DNA of 64,000 nt, taken from NCBI GenBank assembly GCA_030159075.1, contig BROG01000235.1, positions 372,001 through 436,000 of the forward strand. The letters run 5' to 3'. Position 1 is the first letter of the stretch. Each line of letters opens with the position of its first letter. Positions 36,901 through 51,300 of the stretch are shown in pieces. The translations under genes were made by a program, and so were the position numbers. The DNA comes from Atrina japonica (Eukaryota; Mollusca; Bivalvia; Pterioida; Pinnidae). Under the pieces are notes generated by a model. It searched no databases. It was not told the DNA's origin and saw only the letters and a list, made by a program, of their open reading frames with translations.

Positions 36901-39900
36901 CACGGGATGAACAAATCAATGCTCTTACAGAGACAGGCTTCCAGAAACTCCGAGATATCGCGCAAAAAAGACTAGCCTTCTCTTCTCCCAAATATCGACT
37001 GCAAGAATTGTGTTCTGGTCTTCCAGAAGCTCTGGACCCTGCTGTACATGGTACTCATAAGCGCTGTTATCAGTTATTCACAAACCTTGCTAAACTACCA
37101 AAAAGGCTGGCTGAGGCGGACTTCGACACCTCTGCTCCCAGTACAAGCAAACAAAGGCGCGTTTCCGGAGAGACAGTGGTACTTTTCCCTGCGAATGCAT
37201 GCCTGTTCTGCAACAAGGAGATCATCAAAATACGGGGCAGCAAACAGGGTTTGACCAAATGCGTCACGATTAATCAACAAATCAGTACCCTTTCACAACC
37301 CCATCAAAAGGAACAAGATCAAGACATTTGCGACAGCAGAGGTCACAAAGAAAGTGACTGGTTCGCAAAACAAAGTCACTCAACTGAAAGCCGAACGCAA
37401 CATTTTTGGCCAGTTGGTTTTGTTGTCTGTTCAGCACGACGTCGATCTGGAAATAACCCTGTCGTTTCCACTCGGACCTGTTCCATGGGCTTTGGCCACA
37501 GCCGATGGCATGCCTGTCAAGACCGACAAATCCAAGCTCATGCATCATCTGGAAAACTCTGTTGAACCTGCCACTGTTCGTCCGACAGAAAACGTTGTTC
37601 ACGTTGTAGACGGCAATGCCATATTGCAAATGCTTCCAGAAGTTCCAACCACATTTGAGGCACTCGCAGAAAGAACCTTCCACATGCTTCCCAAAGATGG
37701 CCGTGTTGATTTCGTAACAGACACATACAAGGCGATGTCAATCAAGTCTTTCGAGCGAATGCGAAGGGGGTCTTCACCCACCTTCTTGCTGTCGGGACCA
37801 AAAACAAAAACTCCCAGGGACTGGAAGGGTTTCATGTCCAATGATGACAACAAAGCCCAACTGCTTCTACTTCTCCTGGATCAGTGGAAAACTGACAAGT
37901 ATGCGAAGGAGTTAGAAGGTCGCAAACTCTTCTTCGCACTCGGAGAAGATTGTTTCTGTCTCACCAGTGATGATGGAACCAAAGTCGATGTCTCGGAAGT
38001 AGGATCTCTACGCACGTCACAGGAAGAAGCTGACACAAGGATGATCCTACACTGTCTGAATGTCCGAGACACGGAGCCAGAAGCATCGACCATCATTGTG
38101 AGATCTCCGGATACAGACGTTTTTGTGCTGCTGACCAGATACGTCATGGAGATCAACAGGCATGTCTTGTTTGACACCGGTGTTGGAAACAAACGCAGAC
38201 TTCTCAGCATCAGAAATGTATTCGACAAGAGGGGTGAGGAGATCTGCATGGTGCTCCCAGCATTACACTGCTTCACAGGATGTGACACAACTAGCGCCTT
38301 TGTAAGAAAAGGCAAGGTAGCGCCTTTGAAGATTTTAGAGGCCAACCCAGAACACATTGTGACGCTGTCGAGGTTGGGACAGCAGCATTAATGTCCACCA
38401 GATCTGTTGGACAGCCTGGAAAGATTCGTCTGTCGCATGTATGGCAAGTCAGACTACACACATGTGAATAAGCTGCGGTTCGACACCTTCTGCAAGAAAA
38501 GCCAAACGCAGGGCAATATCATGGATTCTTGCAACAATGTCGATATGAGCCTATTGCCACCCTGCCGAGCATCTCTGGAAATGCATATTCGGCGAGTCAA
38601 CTACCAAACGTATGTGTGGATACATTCCCATGAGCCATACCCGGATCTTCCAGAAGTGGACTCTAGTGGATGGAAGCAAGGCCCCAGTGGGATCGAGTTC
38701 GACTGGACAAAAGGTGACAATGTTCCGAAAGAACTCGTGGACGTTCTGTGTAACAGGAAGGAGGCAGAGGAGGACACAGGTGAGGACGAGGATGAGGATG
38801 CAGACGCCGAGTTCTCCAACCTGCTCGACGTTGTTTTCGACGAGGACACGGACGAGTGAATTCTCTGGAGGATAGGAACTGGACTGAAGTATTGGAAGGT
38901 GAGGATGGATATATGTTTGCAGACAGTAATCACGTAATTCTCATCGTTTGATTGACCGTTTCAGTATTTGAATCAATCCCATCACGTTATTATTGTCGTT
39001 TGATTGACTGTTTCGGTATTTGAATCAATCTTCATCTGAGTCAATAGTTCCATCAGAGCGTTGTTTCAATCATCACTTCTGTTGTAGCAATTGCCGTTCT
39101 CAGTTTCCCTAACCTCACCACTGAGTTGCGTTTGACATTTATTTTATTCAAAGAGTTTTGATACTCTAGTAGTGAAAGTGGCCTGAAGTTACGTTAGGTA
39201 AACATCGAACTCAGGAGAGTTTTGTGTCTGTTTTTATATGATTTGGACAGTGTCACATGGCGTCGTGACACCTTATGACGTCACCATGTTTTCCTAATCA
39301 TACCCCCTAATTTTTTTAACCTCTGAGTAAAGTGTCAGTCGCGAACTTTGTACCCGTATAAAATCTAAACACCCCAGTCGCCAGAAGGCAAACCTCTTGC
39401 AAAATGCTACTAATATGATACGCTTTCAGAAAAACATAGCCGACAAAGTGCCCTCCGGGGTACACTAGCTCTCTACCTAACTTCCTCTCTTTATTTGACG
39501 TTTTTATATCACTTTTCAAGAGTGTCACGTGACATTGTGACGTATTGTGACGTCACAGATTGTCGCACTGTCGAACGATTAGATTTAAAATGTGCAGAGA
39601 TCATTTTTCTACAGAATGATACCAAATATGTGGGTAATTTGTCTAATTATCCCATCACAAGAGATGTTTTCCTAACCATACCCCCTAATTTTTTAACCTC
39701 TGAGTAAATTGTCAGTCGCGAACTTTGTACCCGTATAAAATCTAAACGCCCCGCTCGCCAGAAGGCAAACCTCTTTCAAAATACTTCTGATATGATAGGC
39801 TTTCAGAAAAACATGGTCTACAAAATTCCCTCTGGGGGGGGAACGTGACCCCTATCTAGCTCACGGCCTAAATATTTCAGATTTCTAGGCAGCCAGAGTT

Positions 39901-42900
39901 TGTTTATAAGTAGTCACTTTGGCCTCCAGTTGCCTCTTATTGAAAACACTGTTTGAAAGTCTTACTATAAGTAGTAATGAGTCAAGGACTTTATAACAAA
40001 GTCAGTATAGGTTACAAAATACAACTTTGACCATACTACCCGACAAACTGTAACTGCTTTAATCTGCATACAGTCAAACTTGCATTAAAAGCCACCTCTG
40101 TATAAAGGGCACCTGTCTATAAAGGCCATTCAAACATAACCTTTTATAACTTTTTTTATAATGAATAAACCTCTATATAAAGGTAACCTGTCTATAACAG
40201 CTATATTTGCCTGTACCCATGAGTGGCCTTTATATACAGTTTTGACTGTATTTGCATTTTAAATTTGTCATTTTGTTAGACCAGTATAAACAGAATTTGA
40301 CACAAATGTAAAACTTTATTTCTTCATTCTGTGTATTTGTATTAAAAAGTGAATTGAAATGATCTTGGGGACGGTGACTTATTATTGAAGTGTTGTATTA
40401 CTGACAGAATACGCTCACGCAGACACAAGATCGAGCATTTCGCAGAATATCAGAACTAAAAGAACAATTACAGCTTGACCAGTTAGCTAAGAAAGATCTC
40501 GAAGATAACTACAGATTGATGCTAGAAGAAAAAGATGAACATATCAAAGTTTATAAAACCCAGGTATGTATGAACATATGTTATCTGAACTGTCAGGTGA
40601 GTCTTTGAATTAGACATTGGCATATAAGGGTAACGTAAGTCTTCATACACCACAACAAGGTTTGGACTGTTGTATTACCCATAGTTATAAAGTAATGGAG
40701 ATAATATCTAGAGTTGGTAGACATAGATAAAGACATTGATATCGTTTATTGTGCTAAAGAGTTAATACATTTATGTCTATGTTATGTATATGATTAATGT
40801 TAAACATACAGGTCAGACTGTTGAGGGAAGGAAAGGAAGTACCTACTGAACTTGAGGAGAAGTTACAACCCAAGAAGGTCAAACAGCAACAAGCAGCAGC
40901 GCCTCCTTCTGGTGAGACAGATACACCTGGAGAAGATGTGAAACAGCTGGTAGACAAGGTGTGTATCAACTCATCAATACCTGTAGCTACATTTGTACTT
41001 GCCTACTTCATAGAAATGTAAAGTCTACTGTCAGAGTGTATGACTTGGAATCTTCTACAATAATTTCATATCCATTTACAACTTGTTCACCCCTGAAGTA
41101 TGACAGTAGACCATACTTTTTATTGATATAGATGAGTGTAAATTCAATCACAGGGGTCAAATGATGAAACCACTGTAGTACTACTTAACTCTCAGAGGTA
41201 GGATCAATGTTTTATTGTTTATAAGATTATAAGCATGATTGTATGTATGAATAGAGCTGCTTAGTACACACTATTATCAGTCAGTAATCTCATTTTTGTT
41301 CTTTAATGCTCCTTTAACCTTTATACTGCAAACAATGCTTCTGTGTATAGTTTAAGTTGAATTTTGTGTTTGGACATTACATCATGAGTATCTTATACTT
41401 CATGTATTTTATAACTCATATGACTTATTGGTCAGATCTATGACAAGTACACAATGTTACAAAGTTGATATTACACAGGAAGGCATCAAATGGTCTTTTG
41501 GAAATATGAATAAAAGTCATTAAACTGTTATAAATTTACAGAAAAGGCAAAATTTCAAATGTTTCTGGTGCTTTTATAACGAAAGATAATTTATCTTTGT
41601 TGTTTCTGGTGCTTTTATAATAATAAATAATTTTGTTAAATTGTGCTGTTTTTGACACCCACTACAGGTAAAGCGACTTGAAGGATTACTAAGCAGGTGT
41701 AAAGAGACAATTAAGAGTCATAAAGAGAAGCAAGCTCAAATAGAAGAGGAGAAGAATAAGCTTCAACATCAGCTTCAAGAACAAAGCAGAGAGTTTGATA
41801 AAATCAAGGTATAGTTCTACAAAAAATGATTATAAATTTAGTGTTTTACTACTGAACTGCTCAGTATAAAGAATAGATAGAAGATGGATTTTTAGATAGT
41901 GGTTCAAGTAAGACTAATAAGAAGGCTTGTATAACTGAATCTAGTGTCAACGTCATCATAAACTTGTTTGGCTTTGTCTAAGTTGAGAATTGCTAATGGA
42001 GAGTTAATTTTACTGTTTGTAGTCTTACCAAAAGTTATTGCTGATATAAAATGTAAAAAGTACATAATTGAATCACATCTGATACCCAGAAAAAGAGCAC
42101 TGACCAAGTTAACTGGCAAACTTCCTCACAAAGCTAGCCTAGTCTCGGCAGGGTGGGGGTGTATATCAACCTGTGATTTAATCTGTTATGCTCTAATCAC
42201 TTTGCCATGATGGTCATAACATAGCTACTTAAAATAAGTCATACTATACCAAAGGTAATTTAAATAAGTTATACCAAGGCTACTTGAAATAAGTCACACC
42301 TTTACTGCGTGCAATAAGCAACACAATACCACAGTTACTTTACATAAGCCAAGCTATACTGTAGCTACTTAAGTATCAGTATGTTACCACAAACTAGTTC
42401 CATTTTGTCAACCATATTTCAGAATTCTACAAGTCCTGATATGACAAGTAAATTACAACATCAAATAAAAGAGGCAAGGAAAGTTATTGAACAACTGGAG
42501 ACAGACAGAGAGATTGCCATTGCAGAGGTGAAAAAACAGATGCATGAAGAAATTGAATTGAGAGACCAAGAATTGACAGACGTGCGGCAACAGTGTCAAG
42601 GCCTACAGGAAGAAAATAAGGTGTTCGCAGAAAAAGTGGAAAAACTTGAAAAATCATGTAAGAGATTACAGTGATTAACATGTTGAATGTACAAAAAGTA
42701 TCCAGTGTTTATGGGGGAAATTATTTGTTTTATGTTGATGTATTTTTAGATGCTCAATCTGAGTTTATAGATCTCTCAATCCGAGTTTCTAGATTTCTGA
42801 ATCTGGATTGTAGATCCCTCAATCTGGGTTTCATGATCTGCTGATTTTCAAAACTTTAATTCTTGAAGTGTTTGTTTTTCCTGATAGATTTTATGGTGTT

Positions 42901-45900
42901 TAGAATCATGTATGCACACACAAACACATGCACATGCACGCATACAATATGTATGGCTGGTAGCATAACTTAATAATAACGATGATTAAAAATAATACAA
43001 TTGTTGTTGTAATTTAACTTTCAGCAAAGGAGAAATTGGAAAAATCAAGGGAGATAATTAAGAAGATAAAGGATGAAAAACAGAAAATTCAAACAGAAAT
43101 GGAAGAGAGACTGCAAGCAACAGAGAAAGCTATGGAAGAGGAGAAAGAAAATCTGATTCAAGAATTATCAAGAGCCAAGGCTGCAGCAGTAAGCTGTATG
43201 CAGGTAAATAGATTAATTAGTGAATTGATAAAAATATTAGTGCACACCTATGAGACAAGGAAATCCACTGTATATAAATATAACAGATCAGGCATTGGAG
43301 GAGCAGGAGAATTCCTTTTTATACTGTATACAGGGAAAATTTTCGCCCCCGTTTTATTTTCGCCCTAATCGTCAGTGGGCGAATTCAAAATGGTAAATTC
43401 AATTATTTTTAATAATAAAAGTCTGATTGAATTTAAAACGGGGTGAAACTGTTTGCAAGTGCCTTAGGGCAAAAATAACACGAGGCAAAAATAACCCTGT
43501 ATACAGTATTTCAGAAATCATTTAGACCAATGTCTTATCACCTTAGAATTAAAGGAATCACATGAGTCTGAGAATGTTCTCAGGACTGGTTGAAGTTTAG
43601 AATATCCAGAAGCCATGGAAATGGTGAGAATACCTCTGTACATTCAGCCTGTTCTCTTTAATTGAGATCACCACAGCAATTTATCTCAAATCAGTTCATT
43701 TCCGCAGCCAACTTTTTGAAAATTCTGTCTCCCATACCCAACATTCTGACATTCACAACTGACATATACCAAGGTCAAGTCAGTTTTGATAACTGTTGAT
43801 TATGTTTTATCATTCTCACTTAGCCATTATGTGTTTATGGCTTTTGGTTTTGGAATGTTGTTTTACAGCACACTCAACAGTTTTTCACTTGTATGGTGGT
43901 GACCAGTATTTAATGGTGAAGGAGAGAACCCGGTTACAATATGCCCTGAAAGAGACCACCACCCTTCAGCAAGTAAACTGGCAAACTTTCTCACAAAAAT
44001 CAGCTTAGGTTCCAGTGGGACTTGAATCTGTGCTGACAGGAAGTGAGAGACTTCATGATTTAAAAGGCGATGCTCTAACCACGCAGCCACAGATGTCCCT
44101 GATAGCTTTTGATGTTTCTGGGTATTCAAGTATTTGAGTATGCAAGTCATGAGTGGAAGCTCGCTGGTTTGATTTCGGATACAGGGTCATTCTATAAACT
44201 TTAAATGTACCTATCTTTTGGCATGAGAGTCCATAGCATGGTTGAATGTGGAATGTTATAATGTTAATTTGAAAATTAAAATCATTCTCCCCACAGGAAG
44301 AAACAGAGAAGACTATTGCAGCCAGAGTTCAAGCTTCAATGGAGGAGAGAGACCAGTACTGGCGTCAAGTGATAGACGAAAAAGACAGGTCTCACCAGGA
44401 ATCTATAAGCATCAAGGTAAATTGTTAAAGTAAAGGTACGAGCTAGTCTATGGTAATTAACAGATAGTGTCAACCCCCCCCCACCCCACCCCCCAAAATA
44501 TGATCTGGATCTGGATTAACGTGGTTTGTAGGTTATACAGAGTGTTTTGTTTGATCTTGTTAATTTAGTTTTCTCTGTAAATTTGCATAGATGCCAACCA
44601 CTACAGAATTAACATAAAGGTTATTAATTTTAGTCCCATTTTTTCACATTACAATTTATCTTGAACAAATCCCGAAAAATAATGTTTCTTAGTTGCAGAG
44701 ATCTGTTGGCTTTTTCCTATAATGTTGTAACTGGGTTTCTCTTCCATCATTAAAAAATAGCTGCTGTTGTGTAACTGAAAAATTATTGTGTTGGCATAAA
44801 ACATTGATGAAACCAAAAATAAACAAATAAAACCTGTTGTTGTATAATTCAGATATATTGAGCTCTTAAATATGATAGCTCTAATGTCCTGTACAGTACT
44901 GAAATCAGTACATGTACTATAATTGGAATGGCCTCTTTTTCAGGAAAAGGAAATTGAACATAACATGAGGCAGCTACAAGAAGACTTTCAAAGACGTGTG
45001 TCTGAGAAAGAGCAGGAAATGAGTCTGGCTGTGGAAGAACGGGACTTACAGAAAATGGCTGCCCTTTCCCAACAAGATTCTTTACGTGATCAACTCCAAG
45101 TGGAAGTCGATCGTCTAACAACTGTGAGTCTTTTATGATAAAGTTTGATTCATTTTCACATTTTTTGCAGAGAAAATTCTGCTCATAGTTTATGGATGTT
45201 GACAGTAGTAAGTGATTGGAGAAGTAGTAGCAGTAGAGGTAGTAATTACAAAGCAGTACAAGTGATACAAATCCCTCAGCAACCATTCCATAAATAAGGT
45301 GGAGAATGGTACCAAACATGAATTTGTCAGAGATAATGTTGTACTAAACACTTGCAATAGTAAATATAAATAATGATGAATAATAAAAATAATGAATAGT
45401 AATAATTATGAATAAAATTAATGATAAACAGGTATAATCTCCCCAGAGTTAATGAGATTAAAATTAGATAAGGTAGCAATGATAAATTCAAATCAGGATG
45501 AGTCAATGATTTATGTATTCCAATGGATTAAACTATTTAAATAATGATGTCCAAAATATTGTTAGATCAGAGTCCAACATCTTGTTCTCAACTAAATGTC
45601 ACCTAGATATACCCCAATACTGTTCAAGTCTTGATGCTGTGTAGATAATGGATGTAAATATACATGTACAATGTAGGGGATCTCAGTTTTAAAGGTCAAG
45701 GTTACTAATAGCCAGCATGACACTGCATGCCATTATTTATTATCTAGTTACTTTTGTTGATATATGCACTAATGACATGTCATCTAAGTATATAACCTCA
45801 GTAATATGTTTACTAAAGTCATGAAAACTAACATATACGCTATCTTATGAATATGTACAGTGGAACCTCGCCTAAAGACCACCTCACTTAGGAGACCACC

Positions 45901-48238
45901 TCACAATTAAGACCATGAATTTCCAGTCTCTTCATTAAAACTGTATCAGTACAGAACCTCACTTAAGAGACCACCTCACTAATAAGGCCACTTTGAGTCA
46001 GTCAGTTAGGTGGTCTTAATAGCGAGGTTCAATATAGAAACAAAATCTTATAAATCTCATAAAGTGATTTCTCTGTAAGATTTGTCAACCTAAACGAGTG
46101 AAGCAGAAAACACATGACGACACAGCATACTGTGTGTTATGGAGTCCTTGCATTTATCAGCATGTGTGTGTGTTTGTTTGTATTTATGTGTATTTGTGTG
46201 TGTGCGTGTTTGTATTTATGTGTGTGTGTTTGTATTTATGTGTGTGTTTGTATTTATGTGTGTGTTTGTGTTTGTATTTGTGTGTGTGTGTGTTTGTAAT
46301 TATGTGTGTGTGTGTTTGTATTTGTGTGTGTGTTTGTATTTATGTATGTGTTTGTATTTGTGTGTGTGTGTTTGTGTGTGTGTGCCAGTTATTTTATGCT
46401 ATCAGTCTAGCACCGTCCTCCAGGTAAGCAGATATACTGCGCATACATCCACTAAACTTGCATGGTATATACATCTCAGGATTTTTAGCTAATGCTATGC
46501 TTCAGATCCTGGATTAGTCCAGTATTTATTGCAAAAATGGCCTTCTTTAGGAGTTAGTCTATTTTAAATGCTGTGGTTAAAAATATTGATGAGCTCAGAT
46601 TAATTTGGGAGATATAAAATGTTTTTGTGAGTTGAGCTTGATTATTCTTGGTCTTCTTAACAAGTGTTGTATAATTATATGAAGTTTGTAACTGGTTTAT
46701 GTTGATTTGTTAAACTATTGAATACACTGTGTATCATACAGCTAAAATCTGGTACATTCTAGAAAATTGCTGGAATATTACCGTAGATTGTTGGCAGTGA
46801 CTTAGTTATAGTCTTGTGGTTCAAATTCTGCAGGTCAGATTGAAGACTTGAACACAGGTATGATAGTGACTCATACATAACTGAATGCAAACACTCAATA
46901 CTTTGCATTCAGATTGAAAGCCATAAGTTCTTTGACTTCAAACCACCATGTTATTTCACAGTGGGATTAACAAATTGAATTTGAGATAACATACATATCA
47001 GGTGAAAATCGGACACACACAGACGGGAGTCGAATGGTTACAGCATGAAGTCTCTCACCTTTGGTCAATGCAGGTTTGAGCCTTGCTGGAACCAAAGCTG
47101 ATTTTTGTGAGAAAGATTGCCAGTTTCCTTGCAGAAGGCTGGTGGTCTCTTCCTAGGTAACTGGGTTCTCTTCTCTACCATTAAAAACTGGCCACCACCA
47201 TATAACTGAAAAATAGTTGAGTTAAATAAAATGAAATGACACACACTTACCTATAAAAATCCAGAGGTGGGATCAGGTGTTATGGAGGAGTAAGCAACCT
47301 GTTTTTACAGCGCTCTACAATGCGACCAAATCACTCGCAAATGCGACCATTTTTTAGATTTTGGCGAGTGTTTATCCTCATTCAGTCGCCACATTGCGAC
47401 CAGTTTTTTCCCCGAACCGGAAATCAAAAGTTTGTCCGTTTTCACTGTGAAATTACATTATCGAAATCATGGTCTGTTATGCGCTTTACAACATCCAATT
47501 TGGTTATTCAGTTTCGATAAACTAGAGCATCTAACGCACGTGGATTACTGTATAAAAATACGTTGTATTGCTCTCATGTTTTCGACTTGAAATTTTCCTA
47601 ACAGCACACGATGACATTTTTTCTCGGTCGATTTCAACAGAAGCATCATTAGACACTACTAAGTTTAAACGATCTTGGTTAAAGGAATACTGGAACAGAG
47701 TTATGGCTAGTGTTCGACTAGGCCGAACTTTCTGCCCCGATTTCGATTTTAATTTAAGCGATTTTTAAGTGGTAAAATCGGGGCAGAAAGTTCGGCCTAG
47801 TGTTCGACGAAGCAGACCACAGCCTAATTCCTTTGGGGATTCTATCGTGGCCGATTTATCGTGGGGCAACACAATAAAACGGCCGCGACAGAATCCCCAA
47901 AGGGATTAACCACAGTCGGAACTGGAAATTTTATCTGTAAATTAAAATCGAGAGTCAAACATCCGATTGTTGGACAAACACCTATAAATTAAAGAACTGT
48001 ATAGGTGTTTGTCTGACGATCAGGTCATGGGTGTTGGACTCTAGATTTTAACTTACAAACAAAATTTACAATTCTTGTGGGCAGTCTCTGTTTTGTAAAT
48101 TCTGTCGAAAAGAAACTGGCGCTAAAAATTTAAAAACAAAGTTTAAGGTTGCCTCAATATTAGAGCAACAAATATGAAAAATATAGGCATATAAACACTC
48201 ATTCATTTCTATATTTTCATCCAGTGGATTTTTTATGA

Positions 48239-48311
<73 letters not shown>

Positions 48312-51300
48312 CAAGTAAAAGTTCCTGGCTGGCTAGTAAAATTTCTGGTTCACTGGCCAAATGAAGAGTGAATTTTGTTAGTGTTGTAGAGCCCTGTTTT
48401 ACCTGTTGTGAGTCCACAATTAAATTCAAATGAAAAAATGTTTTGTTTGTTTTATTGTCGTTTAAGCCACACTCAACAATTTTCAATCATATGATGGCAG
48501 CCAGTGGACCAAGAAAAGACTTGTCCTTCCTTAAGAAAACCAGCAAAAAAGTAATAAAACCCTAAAATAATCATCTTTGTATCCATCAGGGCTAGAATAT
48601 GTTGTGACTAGAGACATCATAAAGTAAAGAAAAAGAAAATGTTGTCCTTACCAACCCACTTCTTAGTAAAACTTAGCCTGGGACACATAAGATGAATATT
48701 TAATGATGGCTGCACAATGTGTATTTTGTCTTTTTTCTTTCAGGAACTATCGGACAAGACAGAGACACTGAGAAATCAAGAGGTAGAGTATTCCAAATAT
48801 AAAGAAGACTGCACACAACAGAGTCAGAGAGAAAAAGAACAATTTGAACAACAACTGAAAAATCTCAAATCTGAATATGAGGTTCAAATATCAAATCTGA
48901 AATCAGAACACGAAAAATATATTCAAGAACAAACACAAGCTTTGTCTGAGAGTTATACATCACAGTTAGAGGAGATGAATAGAAAACATGAGGATCTAGT
49001 ACAGGGATCGAACAGTGAATTGGAATCTTACTATGAAAATGAGTTACAGAATGTCAAGTCAAACTTAGAACAACTGCTACAAGAACGGTCTCAACAAGCA
49101 GAGCAATTAAGTCAGTCATTACAAAGTGTTAAGGTTGCTCTTGGGGAGAGAGAGAAGCAGTTGGAAGAGAAAAGCAAAGAATTTGATAAACTACAGAACA
49201 ATTTAGCAGAAGAGAAAGAAGTCTCTAGCAAACTTACAAAAGATCTGGAGAATTTGACATCTCAGTTCGAAGAAGGTCAGAGAGAAGTGATAGCATTGAA
49301 GGAACGTGTTGATGCCATGACACTCAATTCCAAAAAAGTAGAGACAGAGAATGAAGAAATCAGAAAGAAGGAGCAGGGACTGCAGACAACATTAGAGAAA
49401 ATGAAGAAAAAATATGAGGATAGGGTAGAAGAAATGGTGCGTGACCATAGTAACACCATGTCAGCAATATCCACTTCCTCTGATGAAAGCTTCAAAACTT
49501 TAAGTGATCAGATAGACAGCAAAAACAAAGAAATAGCAGAATTGACCTCAAATTTATTAGAGGTCAATGAGAAGTCTCTTGACCTGGATAGATGCTTACA
49601 AAAATCTGAAGATAAACTTGCGTATCTTAACAGAGAAAAATCAGAAATGGAGGAAAAGGTAAAAAGCTTTGAAACAACATTGAATGATACACTTAGAATC
49701 AATGAGGAGTTGAATACGAGTGTTATAGAAACAAAAGATATGTTTAATACAAGTCAGCAACATCTTACTGAAGAGAAAAAAGCCCTCGAAGAGAAACTAA
49801 ACAGTCTTGAAGAGGAATTGTGCACAAGGGAGGAGAAAATCAGAGTTTTAGAAGAATCCTTGAGGAAATCAGAGCAGGCAATGAATTTAAAAGAGGATGA
49901 AATAACAGCAACAAAACTTGTGATTGAAGAGAGTTCCACCTACCAAAAGGACATGGAGCAAAAATTATCAGGTGTAAAAGAAGATTTAAATGTGAAAATG
50001 AATTTACTGTCGGAAAAGGAGGAGGAGTTAAAACAATACAAGGAGAAGTTTAACCAATTACGCAGTGAAGCCAAGGGAAGAATTAAAGAGCTGAAAGACA
50101 ATCTTGACCAAACTGGACAAAAACATCAAGAAAATTTGGACAATGAAAAGAAAGCATTAATTGAAAAACACAATACTGAATTGAAAGAAGTTAATTTGAA
50201 GTTGGAGCAAGAAAAAGAAAATGCCAAAAAGCTGGAGGAGGATTTCAAAATTCAGTTTCAAGAAAAGCAGGCAGAAACTAAAAATAAACTGATAAAGTTG
50301 AAGGAAGCTTTTCAAGAAAAATTAAAACAAAAGGAATCAGACTTTGAAAACAAGTTGTCAGAATTAACAAAAAAGAAAGAACTGGATGTTAATGATCTGA
50401 TTAGAAATTTTGAAATGAGAAAGGTAGAAGAGTTGACACAAATACAGGAAGAACACAAACTTGAGATATTACAACTAGTAGAGGAATGGGAAGGGAGACT
50501 TAAACATGAAAAAGATTCCATCGAAAAAGTTTTACAGGATCGAAATTTACAGTTCAAAGAGGAAATGTCAGCAGTTGAGAAAAAACATAGTGAAGAAGTT
50601 GAAAATATTGTGAAAAATAATGAATCTGCAATACAGTCTGTGCAGAATGAGTTTGAGAAAGTTAAGTTGGAACTGGAAAATGTCAAATCTGGAAGTGGTG
50701 AAGCTCTTCAGGAAATGATGCAGAAAAAAGACAATGAAATGAAAGAAATGCAAGAAACAAATAATCAGACTGCTAAAGCTATGCAAGATGAATTGTCTAT
50801 GGCAAATCATAGAATTGAAGCCACCTCAGAGAGTTTGCGTAACTTAGAATCTGAGAAAAATGGTCTTATTTTAGAACGAGAACAATATATGAAAGAATTT
50901 AGTGAAAAAGAATCAAATTTTGAAAGACAGGGAAATGAGTATAAAGATAAAATATCTGATTTAGAAGGTAAAGTCCAGGAATTGAATCAACAGATGTTGG
51001 GTATTTCAGAAAAGTTTGAAAAAGAAAATCAAGAAAAAGATGTTACTGTGAAAGAATCTTTGGAGAGAATTACTCAGTTAGAGAATACAAATAGTTCAAT
51101 GGAGGAAATGCTAAAAGCAATGAGTGAAAGTGCACAGAGCAAAGATGATGAAATTCAGCGTCTGTTGGCAGAAAGTCAAAATACACTAACAACAGCACAA
51201 ACTGAATTTGAGCAGAAGCTGGAAGATTATGAAAAACAACTGAGAGAAAGGGATGAAAGTTTGAACAAATTGAACGAGACTTTAACCAGCAAGAAAAAGG

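Larger units (their letters stand above)
35674..39863 (+). mobile_element. 4.2-kb DNA transposon with long inverted ends
   Basis: Sits in golgin intron 4 between exons 34760-34807 and 40408-40563. Both ends carry inverted repeats of about 370 bp (35674-36045 and 39490-39863). A 75-bp core, 35728-35802 against 39735-39809, is identical by eye. Outer ends read TTGAGCT and AGCTCAC. A third, more diverged end copy lies inside the right end at 39225-39480. The centre holds a broken plus-strand gene (36804-38859). Exact boundaries and target duplication are uncertain. I cannot assign a superfamily. Confidence 0.82.
47308..48396. mobile_element. 1.09-kb non-autonomous DNA element
   Basis: Ends CAGCGCTCTACAA and, in reverse at the right, CAGGGCTCTACAA. 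TTTTA flanks both ends (47303-47307 and 48397-48401), a possible 5-bp target duplication. The left subterminal region repeats TGCGACC. The interior holds three successive hairpins and a (TA)n run. No coding frame of note. It lies in golgin intron 11. Confidence 0.65.

Noticed and set aside
46098..46492. Cys/Val-rich frames in all three plus frames
   Set aside because: Pure result of the TGTGTGTTTG microsatellite.
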